Source: Solibacillus sp. FSL W7-1436
Lineage (GTDB): Bacteria > Bacillota > Bacilli > Bacillales_A > Planococcaceae
Assembly (NCBI RefSeq): GCF_038007305.1
Contig: NZ_JBBOWV010000001.1
Span: forward strand, 1,912,501 to 1,976,500
Direction of reading: 5' to 3'
DNA: 64,000 bases
The position numbers and the translations under genes are program-made. This document shows positions 25,715 through 33,535 of this stretch, piece after piece. How positions within the stretch are numbered: the first letter of the stretch is position 1; the number at the start of each line of letters is the position of its first letter. Below the pieces are notes generated by a model. It was not told where the DNA came from. It did no database searches and saw nothing but the letters and a program-made list of their open reading frames with translations.

Positions 25715-27396
25715 GTGTAGGAAAAAGGTTAAATGCTGCATTAGTCATAATGATCATATTAATTATGATTACAGTAGCACTTAACTATATAAGTTTGAAA
25801 AATATACAGGGAAATATGGATGAAGCACTCGACTACCGGGTAGAGCAGATTCGTTCCGTGGACAAAATCCGTTTTAATGTGGCGATGCAAGGAATGTATG
25901 TACGTGCACTTGTTTTTGACGGAAAAGAGGAATCCGCCGAAAGCTTTAAGCAGTATAACGAATTATTGGATCAGGAGATTGAATATTTAAGTGAACTAGT
26001 ATCAAGCGCAACGATGAAAGAACTGATGGAGCAAATCATCAAGTACCGGGATGACTTTAATTACGGTTATCTTGATATGATGGATGCTTTTGAACGGGGA
26101 GATCAAATACTCGCAAACGGTTTTATAAATACGAAGCTGCGCACGGCAAATGACGGTATGTTCGATGCAACGGCTCAGATGGTCGAATATCAGGAAAATC
26201 AGCTCGATGCGATCAACAAGAAAGCCGATGATGCAATTGCCTTTTCTGTTTTAGTTGCCGCTATCGCATTAGCGATCAGTGTTCTTATCGGCATACTTGT
26301 AATGATATATATTCGTAAAACAATCATTTCTCCATTGAATGGTATTGTAAATGAGGCCAATATTATTGCAGCAGGAGATTTATCGCAGCAAGATATTCAA
26401 GTGAAAACAAAGGATGAAATTGGCCAGTTAGGCAATGCGTTCAATTCGATGAAAAACAATTTGTCGAACCTAATTAAAAATATTCAGGTTAATTCAGAGC
26501 AAGTAAATGCGGCAGCGCAGGAACTTTCGGCAAGTACCGAAGAAATATCGGCGACGACGGAAGATGTTACGGTTCGTGTAAATGATACAGCCGAAAGAGC
26601 ACAAATTTCTGCCCAGGCATCAAATGAAAGTGCCCGTGCAATGGAAGAAACAGCAGCAGGTGTACAACGAATTGCGGAATCAACGCAAAAATTACTTGGA
26701 AATTCAGTTGATGCGACACAGACAGCTAAAGATGGCGGGCAAATTATTTATGATGCCCAACAGCAAATGAGCATTATCAGTTCATCGACAAATTCTGTAA
26801 ATGCTCTAGTGCAAAAACTGGCGCAACAAACAGAAGAAATTAATAACATTTCCCAATTAATCACTTCGATTACTGATCAGACGAATTTATTGGCATTGAA
26901 TGCAGCAATTGAAGCCGCGCGCGCCGGAGAACATGGAAAAGGGTTCGCTGTCGTAGCAGATGAAGTGCGGAAGCTGGCTGAACAATCGAAATCATCGGCC
27001 AATTCTATCGTTAACTTAACACTTGAAATTAAAGCAGATACGGAAAACGTTGAACGTGCTGTATCGGACTCGTTAGTATCTGTGGAAGACGGCGTGAAGA
27101 TTATTTCGCATGCCGGTGAATCATTTACAACAATTGTAGATGCAGTGACACAAATGTCGATGCAAATCCAGGAAATTTCAGCTACTTCCGAAGAGCTTTC
27201 TGCAAGCGCTGAGCAGGTGACGGCATCGGTAAATGAAATTGCCCATAGCTCTAATGAGTCAAGCGGCAACTTGGAAATGATTGCAGCAGCAGTAGAGGAA
27301 CAGACCGCTACAATGCAACAGGTAAATGCAGTAGCCGTCTCACTAAGCGACAATGCACAAACACTCCAGCAGGAAATTCAGCAGTTTAAAGTATGA
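25711..27396 (+). CDS. Methyl-accepting chemotaxis protein
   Basis: Transmembrane receptor of 561 residues. Order: TM1 (about 10-30), an extracellular four-helix-bundle sensor of the 4HB_MCP type (about 31-185, with [25 protein letters not shown] helix), TM2 (about 186-208), HAMP (about 210-262), then a long coiled-coil signalling domain. The CheA/CheW-binding tip is [20 protein letters not shown] near 390-410. The sequence ends without a CheR-docking pentapeptide, as common in Bacillus. Translation is coupled to the amidohydrolase, which suggests the receptor senses that enzyme's substrate or product. Confidence 0.93.
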   Translation: MSVGKRLNAALVIMIILIMITVALNYISLKNIQGNMDEALDYRVEQIRSVDKIRFNVAMQGMYVRALVFDGKEESAESFKQYNELLDQEIEYLSELVSSATMKELMEQIIKYRDDFNYGYLDMMDAFERGDQILANGFINTKLRTANDGMFDATAQMVEYQENQLDAINKKADDAIAFSVLVAAIALAISVLIGILVMIYIRKTIISPLNGIVNEANIIAAGDLSQQDIQVKTKDEIGQLGNAFNSMKNNLSNLIKNIQVNSEQVNAAAQELSASTEEISATTEDVTVRVNDTAERAQISAQASNESARAMEETAAGVQRIAESTQKLLGNSVDATQTAKDGGQIIYDAQQQMSIISSSTNSVNALVQKLAQQTEEINNISQLITSITDQTNLLALNAAIEAARAGEHGKGFAVVADEVRKLAEQSKSSANSIVNLTLEIKADTENVERAVSDSLVSVEDGVKIISHAGESFTTIVDAVTQMSMQIQEISATSEELSASAEQVTASVNEIAHSSNESSGNLEMIAAAVEEQTATMQQVNAVAVSLSDNAQTLQQEIQQFKV

Positions 27397-27402
27397 TTCT
27401 TC

Positions 27403-27433
27403 AAAACGGTACCTTATAAAGGTGCCGTTTTTG
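27403..27433 (+). terminator. Terminator after the chemoreceptor
   Basis: AAAACGGTACCT and AGGTGCCGTTTTT form a stem with a T-run. Confidence 0.85.
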
Positions 27434-27504
27434 CTGCTGCACGTTTTACTGCAATAAAAAAAGCGCTGTGGAGAAGGGAGGGCGGGGCAATAAAAGCTGA
27501 TCCG

Positions 27505-28044
27505 TTCTAGAGAAGGCTGTTAATTTCTAACAAGAAGGTAATTCTTCTAATAAAAAGTTTTTTCTTCTAATATAAATTGAATTCTTCTAATAAAATTGCG
27601 ATTTTCTAATATATCGTGCAGTTGTTCTAATATCACTTCGAAATGTTCAAATATCGGTGCCCAATCTTCTAATATCACGCTCCAAAGTTCTAATAAACCA
27701 CTCAATTGTTCTAATAAAATTCCCGCAAGACTTTTCCTGCCTCAAATTCGGGCAAGTTCAGCTCCAATTTAATACCATTTCAGCCATCTTCTAATATCCG
27801 CCCCGTTTCTTCTAATAACACATTAACTTCTTCTAATATCACGTACGAATCTTCTAATAAACCACTCAATTGTTCTAATAAAATTCCCGCAAGACTTTTC
27901 CTGCCTCAAATTCGGGCAAGTTCAGCTCCAATTCAATGCCATTTCAGCCATCTTCTAATATCCGCCCCGTTTCTTCTAATAACACACTAATTTCTTCTAA
28001 TATCACACACGAATCTTCTAATAACCCCCACATTTGTTCTAATA
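27505..28044. repeat. Phased array of TTCTAATA boxes, 21-bp period
   Basis: Eighteen exact TTCTAATA octamers start at 27545, 27565, 27585, 27604, 27625, 27667, 27688, 27709, 27789, 27810, 27831, 27852, 27873, 27953, 27974, 27995, 28016 and 28037. Weaker copies are at 27505, 27525 and 27646. Spacing is 19-21 bases at the left and exactly 21 from 27625 on, broken only by two 80-base steps. The bases between boxes vary more than the boxes. 21 bp is two helical turns, so all boxes in a module face the same side of the DNA. No ORF explains it: the 164-bp repeat step is not a multiple of three. Confidence 0.9.
27696..28023. repeat. 164-bp tandem duplication within the box array
   Basis: Bases 27696-27859 and 27860-28023 are near-identical copies with only a few substitutions, for example around 27770/27934 and 27825/27989. 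Each copy holds five boxes and one spacer beginning ATTCCCGCAAGACTTTTCC (27719 and 27883). A third, truncated unit (boxes to 28044, spacer from 28047) runs into the IS256 element. Confidence 0.9.
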
Positions 28045-28120
28045 AAATTCCAGCAAGAGTCAAGTGCAGAATCTTGTGTAAAATGCTTTTTGGGTTTTTG
28101 TATGTGCTCTTTGTTAGTTG

Positions 28121-28168
28121 ATATAGGATTTCTAGGAAAGGGCTAGCCCTTTCCTAGAAATCCTATAT
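28121..28168. repeat. 48-bp perfect palindrome inside the IS256 end
   Basis: Arms 28121-28144 and 28145-28168 are exact complements with no central loop (centre GGGCT/AGCCC). It lies between the left terminal repeat and the transposase stop codon. It could stop transcription entering from outside or mark a past inverted junction. Confidence 0.9.
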
Positions 28169-28191
28169 TTCGCGCTTTACTATTCACTTTT

Positions 28192-29379
28192 TTATTCTTC
28201 TACATACACGTTTTTATAACTAAACATAGGTGATTTCTTCTTTATCTCATCATCAATATCCATTAATACTGCGCCGATTAGACGGGTTGCCGAGTCATGA
28301 TTCGGAAAGATTCTAATTACTTTTTCTCTCCGTCTAATTTGTTGATTAATATTTTCTACCCGGTTCGTTGTTCGGATAAAGCGGTGAATCGCCGGTTTAA
28401 ACTGATAGTATTGTGTCACTTCATCGAAACCTTGTTCCAATACATCCATCGCTTTTTCATATTTATCCACTTCACTGTATTCATCTTGGAGAGCCTGGTA
28501 TTTTAACTTGGCATCTTTTAATGTATCTTCCCGGAAAATAGCAGCTACTTTACGACGAAAAGCTCGGGTATCTTTTTTCGGAAGTTTTGTAAAAATATTT
28601 CGTGTAAAATGGAAGAGGCAGCGTTGCCAGCCTGTCCCTAAAAAGCATTCAGAAATGGCTTTCTTCAAGCCTACATGCGCATCCGAAATAACCAGTTCAG
28701 GCTTGTTCAGTCCACGCTCCAGAAGCTCTTGGAAAAAGCCTTTCCAGGCTGTATAACTCTCCACGCTCGCCACTTTAAACCCAATGATTTCTGTCTTTCC
28801 ATCCGCTCTTAATCCCGCCGCTATATAAACCGCCTTTGACACAATTTTGCGGTTTTCCCGCACTTTGATATACATGGCATCTACATATAAAAACGCAAAG
28901 TGACAATGGTCAAGTTTACGGCTGGCCCACTCTTTAATGAGCGGATCCAAACGCTTCGTTAGTGTAGAAATAAAAGAGGCGGATACCGTTTCGCCAATGA
29001 GTTCCTCTACGATTTTTGTCACGCGACGTGTGGAAACGCCCTGTACAACCATTTCCATCATCGACTGAATAAAGGCTTTATCCATCCGTTGATGACGTTC
29101 AAATAAAGTCGTCGAAAACTTTCCGTCACGTGTACGAGGAACCTTTAATGAAATCTTACCAATCGCCAAAGTATAGTCACGTTCGTAATAACCATTGCGC
29201 TGTGTTACCCGTGTATCGTTTCGTTCATAGGCTTCTGCTTGAAGATAGGCGTCACGTTCATGTTCCATGTATTGATTTAACATTAAAATAACCGAAGATT
29301 TAATGATGTTGTCCATATCAGATCCGAGTATCGCTGCTTCAATTTCTTCTAGATTTAGGTTAAGATTAAGTTGAGTCAT
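28192..29379 (-). CDS. IS256-family (Mutator) transposase
   Basis: Intact 395-residue DDE transposase. Catalytic Asp in YVDAMYIKV, second Asp in VISDAHVGLKKA, and the Glu in TTNRVENINQQIRRR; the C/W-type insertion WQRCLFHFTRNIF lies between. Start at 29379 follows TAGGAGGAATTAAT, supporting it over the longer frame to 29415. No internal stop, so it may be active. Confidence 0.95.
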   Translation of the reverse strand: MTQLNLNLNLEEIEAAILGSDMDNIIKSSVILMLNQYMEHERDAYLQAEAYERNDTRVTQRNGYYERDYTLAIGKISLKVPRTRDGKFSTTLFERHQRMDKAFIQSMMEMVVQGVSTRRVTKIVEELIGETVSASFISTLTKRLDPLIKEWASRKLDHCHFAFLYVDAMYIKVRENRKIVSKAVYIAAGLRADGKTEIIGFKVASVESYTAWKGFFQELLERGLNKPELVISDAHVGLKKAISECFLGTGWQRCLFHFTRNIFTKLPKKDTRAFRRKVAAIFREDTLKDAKLKYQALQDEYSEVDKYEKAMDVLEQGFDEVTQYYQFKPAIHRFIRTTNRVENINQQIRRREKVIRIFPNHDSATRLIGAVLMDIDDEIKKKSPMFSYKNVYVEE

Positions 29380-29503
29380 ATTAATTCCTCCTAATGTTTT
29401 GGTAGCACAATACATTTACCCTGGAATTGATATGACTTTTCACTTTTACACAATTATATATACATATTCCCAGCAAGACTTTTCCCCCTAAGTATTTCGC
29501 CAA

Positions 29504-29531
29504 CAAAAAAAGGCGCTTGATGAGGCGCCTT
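29504..29531 (-). terminator. Terminator of gerQ
   Basis: Minus-strand AAGGCGC and GCGCCTT flank an eight-base loop, followed by a T-run. Confidence 0.88.
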
Positions 29532-29537
29532 ACTTTT

Positions 29538-29882
29538 TTATGGTTGCTGTGTAAAGTAACTCAATTCTTCATCGAACTCCGCATAGTCGAAGTAAATCAT
29601 CGGGAACAGGAAGCGATGGTTATTTTTTAAATCGCGTAAAATTACATGGTCACGACCGGCAGCTTCCACAACTCCGCGAACCGCCCGTGTATTACTGCCA
29701 GCTACCGCATTATCAAATGAAAAATAAAACGTACCCGGTTTTCCTCTGTTTAATCGTAAAATATTCTCGATATAGGATTCCTCACGTGGAAAGCCTACTC
29801 CTTGCATACCTTGCATAGTTGTAGGCATCGGAACTGTCGCAGGACTCATCTGTTGCATTGGAGACGTCCAATAGTAAGTCAA
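29538..29882 (-). CDS. gerQ: Spore coat protein GerQ
   Basis: A 114-residue protein; B. subtilis GerQ is longer, mainly in its Gln/Pro-rich N-terminus. The conserved C-terminal block is clear: SYIENILRLNRGKPGTFYF, then VEAAGRDHVILRDLKN and YFDYAEFDEEL. GerQ is a mother-cell-made coat protein needed to place the cortex hydrolase CwlJ and is cross-linked by transglutaminase. The start is TTG at 29882 with AAAGGATG nearby; no in-frame ATG precedes TYYW. It keeps the ung-ywdK-gerQ order of B. subtilis, though the array and IS256 now intervene. Confidence 0.9.
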   Translation of the reverse strand: MTYYWTSPMQQMSPATVPMPTTMQGMQGVGFPREESYIENILRLNRGKPGTFYFSFDNAVAGSNTRAVRGVVEAAGRDHVILRDLKNNHRFLFPMIYFDYAEFDEELSYFTQQP

Positions 29883-29906
29883 TTTTGCATCCTTTCATAA
29901 AAAAAT

Positions 29907-30035
29907 TTAATATACTACAATTGTCGGTGCAAGAAACAGTAAACGAAGAAATAGCTGCTGTTTCTCTGTTTTCACACTAAGCAGGGCACTTGCATCACCT
30001 TCTGCCGCACTGTAACCGAGAAAGAAGGGCGGCAT
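29907..30035 (-). CDS. Candidate small gene upstream of gerQ
   Basis: A 42-codon frame, MPPFFLGYSAAEGDASALLS at its start, ends 24 bases before gerQ. AAAAGG lies five bases before the ATG. The protein is not recognised; the C-terminal half is hydrophobic (LFLRLLFLAPTIVVY). Spacing suggests co-transcription with gerQ. It could still be chance, as there is no family match to cite. Confidence 0.4.
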   Translation of the reverse strand: MPPFFLGYSAAEGDASALLSVKTEKQQLFLRLLFLAPTIVVY

Positions 30036-30087
30036 GTAAACCTTTTATTTGAAGTTTAGGCGTTCGATGTGACCTCCTTTTTCGATT

Positions 30088-30096
30088 TAGTATATG
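30088..30096 (-). promoter_or_regulatory. Possible mother-cell (SigE/SigK-like) -10 element
   Basis: Minus-strand CATATACTA fits the CATANNNTA -10 pattern of SigK and the related SigE. It lies about 50 bases before the small frame and 200 before gerQ, a mother-cell gene. The -35 is not clear. Confidence 0.35.
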
Positions 30097-30263
30097 CATA
30101 AATAAAAAAAATGAACACCGAAACAGTGTTGTTTTTTGACTATGCAACATACAATAGGATTATTAGTTGGGTATGTAATAAATTTCAATAAAAAGGGTAA
30201 TAATAAAGTAAATATACGAGAGATTGTTGCCGGTGTTGACGAAAAGCGCGGGAGTGGAACATC

Positions 30264-30434
30264 ATGAATATAGGGGTTTGGTTAGGCATAATAATTAGCG
30301 CATTACTGTCCTTTGCGGTTGCAATTCTTTATGAACAGCCGATACATTGGTATTTATTGGTTCTACTAATCGTCATCGGTTTATTTATTAATACAATTAT
30401 AATAATTTTAAAAATGCAGGATGATCATACGTAA
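30264..30434 (+). CDS. Small two-helix membrane protein
   Basis: A 56-residue protein. Two hydrophobic stretches (about residues 5-21 and 28-49) predict two membrane helices joined by a short YEQPIHWY loop, with an acidic tail. The ribosome site GGGAGTGGAAC sits six bases before the ATG and a terminator follows the stop at once, both good signs of a real gene. Function is unknown. The 230 bases before it show nothing else recognisable. Confidence 0.65.
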   Translation: MNIGVWLGIIISALLSFAVAILYEQPIHWYLLVLLIVIGLFINTIIIILKMQDDHT

Positions 30435-30468
30435 AAGATGAGCCGAAATCAATCGGTTCATCTTTTTA
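30433..30468 (+). terminator. Terminator of the small membrane gene
   Basis: AAAAGATGA.CCGA and TCGG.TCATCTTTTT form a stem with a T-run. Confidence 0.8.
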
Positions 30469-30477
30469 TGTTCAGAG

Positions 30478-30539
30478 AAAAAATAAACCCGTTTAACCTC
30501 GGTCGTTTGGGTAAGCCAAACATCAAGGAGAAACGGGTG
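30478..30539 (-). terminator. Terminator of hemQ
   Basis: Minus-strand ACCCGTTT pairs with AAACGGGT, with an inner GTTTGG/CCAAAC hairpin (GTTTGGCTTACCCAAAC), then a T-run. Confidence 0.7.
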
Positions 30540-30548
30540 TATAAGTCT

Positions 30549-31286
30549 TTAAATCGCTAACAGTTTTTCAAGTTTTTCATTGTCCAGCAAGTTTCCGACC
30601 AGGAACTCGCCGAATTCGCCGTAGCGTGCTGAAACTTCATCAAAGCGCATTTCGTAAACGATTTTCTTGAACTGAAGCATATCATCAGAGAATAATGTAA
30701 CGCCCCACTCGTGATCATCCAAACCGACAGAACCTGTAATGATCTGTTTGATTTTACCTGCATAGCTGCGGCCGATCATACCGTGGTCATACATCAATTT
30801 TTTACGATCTTCCATTGAAAGCATGTACCAGTTGTCATTGCCTTCGCGTTTTTTGTCCATTGGATAGAAGCATACGTATTTTGACTTTGGCAGTTCAGGA
30901 TATAAACGCGCACGAACATGCGGGTTCTGATATGGATCTTCATCTGATTTACCTGCTAAATAGTTCGATAATTCGACAACAGAAACGTAAGAATACGTTG
31001 GAATTGTAAAATCGGCAATTGCCAATTTCGCGAATTTTGTTTCGATTTCATTCAGTTCTTCAGGTGTTTCACGTAAAGTCATAATCATGAAATCCGCTTT
31101 TTGGCCAATGATTGAGTAAAAAGCATTCGAACCTGTATCTTTATTTAAGTCTTCTAAAAATGCGATAAATTCTTTTGTAGCGGCTTCGCGTTCTTCAGCC
31201 GAAACCAATTTCCATGATGCCCAGTCCATTGAGCGGAAATCATGTAATGCGTACCAGCCATCTAATGTAATTGCTGCTTCATTCAT
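30549..31286 (-). CDS. hemQ: Coproheme decarboxylase HemQ
   Basis: Chlorite-dismutase-fold enzyme of 245 residues that converts coproheme III to heme b, the last step of the Gram-positive heme pathway. The catalytic Tyr is in [11 protein letters not shown] and the proximal haem-ligand His in [11 protein letters not shown]; the [20 protein letters not shown] block is also typical. Start at 31286 has AAGGAGTG eight bases upstream; the longer frame to 31322 overlaps regulatory sequence. Divergent from lipL, as ywfI and ywfL are neighbours in B. subtilis. Confidence 0.95.
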   Translation of the reverse strand: MNEAAITLDGWYALHDFRSMDWASWKLVSAEEREAATKEFIAFLEDLNKDTGSNAFYSIIGQKADFMIMTLRETPEELNEIETKFAKLAIADFTIPTYSYVSVVELSNYLAGKSDEDPYQNPHVRARLYPELPKSKYVCFYPMDKKREGNDNWYMLSMEDRKKLMYDHGMIGRSYAGKIKQIITGSVGLDDHEWGVTLFSDDMLQFKKIVYEMRFDEVSARYGEFGEFLVGNLLDNEKLEKLLAI

Positions 31287-31308
31287 CTGTTCAAACACTC
31301 CTTGTAAA

Positions 31309-31323
31309 TGAAAATGATTCACA
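31309..31323. promoter_or_regulatory. Possible Fur-type box before hemQ
   Basis: TGAAAATGATTCACA matches the 15-base Fur pattern TGATAATNATTATCA at 11 of 14 fixed positions and overlaps the hemQ 5' leader. Iron control of a haem-pathway gene is plausible but inferred. Confidence 0.35.
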
Positions 31324-31389
31324 ATTAGTGTAGCATAGTTTCAATAAAAAATATCATTTCAAAGCTGCAAATTCTGTCAATTCACCAAT

Positions 31390-31417
31390 TTGACATGACT
31401 TTAAAATACGGTATGCT
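31390..31417 (+). promoter_or_regulatory. SigA promoter of lipL
   Basis: TTGACA (31390-31395), 16 bases, TATGCT (31412-31417), about 35 bases before the start codon. Confidence 0.6.
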
Positions 31418-31451
31418 AAAGTGAGGAAAAATTAGGCTAGGAGTATAAAAT

Positions 31452-32279
31452 ATGAATGATATTTTGCAGCAAACAATGTGGCGTTTTATCGACCAGTCGA
31501 TTAGCGCAAATAAACGCTCGCCATTAGAGTCCTTTGCGATGGATGATACACTTTGTCATCTTGTCGGTCAGAAAATGACCAATTCGACAATACGTACGTG
31601 GGTTCATCATGACGCAGTCGTTCTCGGAATCCAGGATCACCGATTGCCTTATATTGAGCAGGGGATGGATACATTGAAGAACAGCGGTTATGAGCCGATT
31701 GTCCGCAATTCTGGAGGACTGGCGGTCGTATTGGATGCGGGAGTTTTAAATATTTCGATTGTCATAAATGAGGACAAGCCGTTAAGTATTAATAATGCGT
31801 TTGAAATGATGGTTGCATTGATTCGTCAGTTATTCCCCGAGATTGCAACGAAAATAGAAGCATATGAAATTGTTGGTTCTTATTGTCCTGGTTCATATGA
31901 TTTAAGTATCGGTGGTCAAAAGTTTGCCGGTATTTCACAGCGTCGTATGAAAAACGGGATTGCCGTTCAAATTTATTTATGTGTAGAAGGCAGCGGCAGT
32001 GAGCGTGCGGAACTGATTAAACGTTTTTATGAAAGTGGTCTGCAAGGCGAGAAAACGAAATTCGAGTATCCGGATATCAAGCCGGAAGTGATGGCTTCAC
32101 TTCAACAGCTGACAGGGCAAAACCTGACAGTATTCGAAGTGAATGAAAGACTGCGCAATCTATTGAGCCAAAAGAATGGCCAGCTGTTTGAACTGCCATT
32201 GCAGCAAGAGGAAATGGAATTGTATAACTATTATTTAGACCGCGTGTTCAAGCGCAATGAATCGATGCTAAGCAAATAA
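31452..32279 (+). CDS. lipL: Octanoyl-[GcvH]:E2 amidotransferase LipL
   Basis: Lipoate/octanoate transferase fold (BPL_LplA_LipB) of 275 residues. In the B. subtilis pathway LipL moves the octanoyl group from GcvH to the E2 subunits of 2-oxoacid dehydrogenases, through a Cys thioester. The cysteine is in GSYCPGSYDLS (about residue 150), and RNSGGLAVVLDAGVLNIS and KFAGISQRRMK are typical. LplA-type ATP motifs are absent. Start follows TAGGCTAGGAG. Next to hemQ as in B. subtilis. Confidence 0.92.
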   Translation: MNDILQQTMWRFIDQSISANKRSPLESFAMDDTLCHLVGQKMTNSTIRTWVHHDAVVLGIQDHRLPYIEQGMDTLKNSGYEPIVRNSGGLAVVLDAGVLNISIVINEDKPLSINNAFEMMVALIRQLFPEIATKIEAYEIVGSYCPGSYDLSIGGQKFAGISQRRMKNGIAVQIYLCVEGSGSERAELIKRFYESGLQGEKTKFEYPDIKPEVMASLQQLTGQNLTVFEVNERLRNLLSQKNGQLFELPLQQEEMELYNYYLDRVFKRNESMLSK

Positions 32280-32291
32280 ATAAGCAAATAA

Positions 32292-32329
32292 ATAAAAAGA
32301 AGGCGAGGTGCTAATATAGCGCTTCGCCT
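32292..32329 (-). terminator. Terminator at the lipL/rsfA convergence
   Basis: AGGCGA pairs with TCGCCT; the minus-strand side ends in a T-rich tract. It overlaps the 3' end of rsfA. Confidence 0.6.
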
Positions 32330-32952
32330 GAATCATTTAACGATGTTTGGGAAATCAAGTTGCCGTTACGCTCCATTTTGAATGTAGGAGTAGCCTCAGT
32401 ATCTGTTTCTAGTGCTACAAGTCGTCTTGCGCGGTTCATAATAGAAACAAACTGCTCGTAATCTTCTTTAATCGCTTTATTTTCCTTTTGTAGTGCTGCC
32501 AGCTGTTGCTCAAGCTGGTTTTTCTGTTCCGTTAATAGTGATGTCAATTTGCGCCATTTCAACAAGTCCTGCTCATTTGAATTCGTATGCTGCAGTTGTA
32601 CTAAGTATGCAATGACGATATCGAGTGATAATGCCGATAATGGAATCGAAGTTGGCTGATTTTCATTTGACGGCAGTAAGTATACTGGTGTTGTTCTGCG
32701 TTTTGTAGCTGTATTCATCATGCGCATACGTTCTTTACGTTCCTTTTTCGCCTGTGCCAGTTCTTCTTCATAAATACGTCGTACTACGGCGTTCCAGCGA
32801 AAACCGCAAGCTGCTGCTGTTCGGTTCAGTAAATCTCCAGCTTCTTCAAATGCATTTAATTGTGTACTTCCTTCTTTTACATGGCGTAAAACAGCCTCTG
32901 CTAACAGCTCATCATTCTCTTTCACCCATGCATCTTGTCTTGTTTTTGTCAT
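32311..32952 (-). CDS. rsfA: RsfA-family prespore transcription regulator
   Basis: A 213-residue protein. The N-terminal Myb/SANT-like helix-turn-helix is clear: RQDAWVKENDELLAEAVLRH, then AACGFRWNAVVRRIY (residues about 5-65). A long coiled coil occupies about 130-175 (LLTEQKNQLEQQLAALQKENK). Family knowledge: RsfA is made under SigF in the prespore and tunes SigF-dependent genes. Start ATG at 32952 has GGGGGAG upstream; the preceding in-frame TTG is not needed. Confidence 0.9.
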   Translation of the reverse strand: MTKTRQDAWVKENDELLAEAVLRHVKEGSTQLNAFEEAGDLLNRTAAACGFRWNAVVRRIYEEELAQAKKERKERMRMMNTATKRRTTPVYLLPSNENQPTSIPLSALSLDIVIAYLVQLQHTNSNEQDLLKWRKLTSLLTEQKNQLEQQLAALQKENKAIKEDYEQFVSIMNRARRLVALETDTEATPTFKMERNGNLISQTSLNDSGEALY

Positions 32953-33184
32953 CAAAAACTCCCCCTGAATTAATAATAGTTTTGTTGTTGTAAATCTATC
33001 ATGTCCAAAGGGGAAAACATTTATTCAATATATCGTAAATTGTTGCTAGAATGATGAGAAATATGTTCCTAGCAGAAGTTTGACGGGAATTGCTAGGATA
33101 ATGCTTGAATGAAATAAGCTAAATGAGATACAATAACAAATAGGTTAAAACAGCGAAAATAGCTCATAGAGAGGTGTTGACACT

Positions 33185-33409
33185 ATGGCAAACTTATTCC
33201 ACGTTTGCGATGAATGTCAGGCCGTTAATTTAAAGACGTTAATTCCAAAATTAAAGGAAATTGATCCAGAAGCAACGATTGAAATTGGCTGTCATTCATA
33301 TTGTGGCCCCGGCCGCAAAAAAACATTTACATTTGTAAATAACCGTCCAGTTGCCGCATTAACTGAAGAGGAGTTAATGGTAAAGGTACTCGACAAATTG
33401 AAAAAGTAA
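33185..33409 (+). CDS. DUF1450 (YuzB-like) small protein
   Basis: A 74-residue protein with a thioredoxin-like fold predicted for the DUF1450 family. It shows CDEC (residues 8-11) and CHSYC (about 36-40), cysteines that could bind metal or act in redox. Function is unknown. Start follows AGAGAGGTGTTGACACT. Single gene with its own terminator. Confidence 0.88.
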   Translation: MANLFHVCDECQAVNLKTLIPKLKEIDPEATIEIGCHSYCGPGRKKTFTFVNNRPVAALTEEELMVKVLDKLKK

Positions 33410-33415
33410 CAGCGT

Positions 33416-33457
33416 AAAAAGGACGCGTTCTGAAATATTTCAGAACACGTCCTTTTT
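33416..33457. terminator. Terminator after the DUF1450 gene
   Basis: AAAAAGGACG and CGTCCTTTTT, with GTTCTGAAA/TTTCAGAAC inside, form a long stem ending in a T-run. Confidence 0.9.
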
Positions 33458-33535
33458 GCGTTTTTGGCAGATTCATTTCTATTTCCATGATAACTCACTT
33501 ATAATGATGTTAAGAGATAAGGAGGTGGGCCAGCT

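Larger units (their letters stand above)
28072..29455 (-). mobile_element. IS256-family insertion sequence
   Basis: A complete IS256-type transposase gene is bracketed by inverted TTGTGTAAAA at 28074-28083 (plus strand) and TTTTACACAA at 29444-29453. The similarity of the ends continues only loosely inward. No direct target duplication is evident: left flank GTGCAGAATC, right flank TTATATATAC. Both flanks contain a version of the array spacer (28047 and 29466), so the element sits in or beside the box array. Confidence 0.8.

Noticed and set aside
27505-28044. CRISPR array
   Set aside because: Repeat unit is only 8 bases with 12-13 base gaps, spacers are not unique 30-mers, units are tandemly duplicated and no cas genes are near.
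27936-28121. ORF with repeated SSN-x4 heptads in the array
   Set aside because: It arises because 21 is a multiple of three; the 164- and 80-base steps break the frame between units, and no good ribosome site precedes it.
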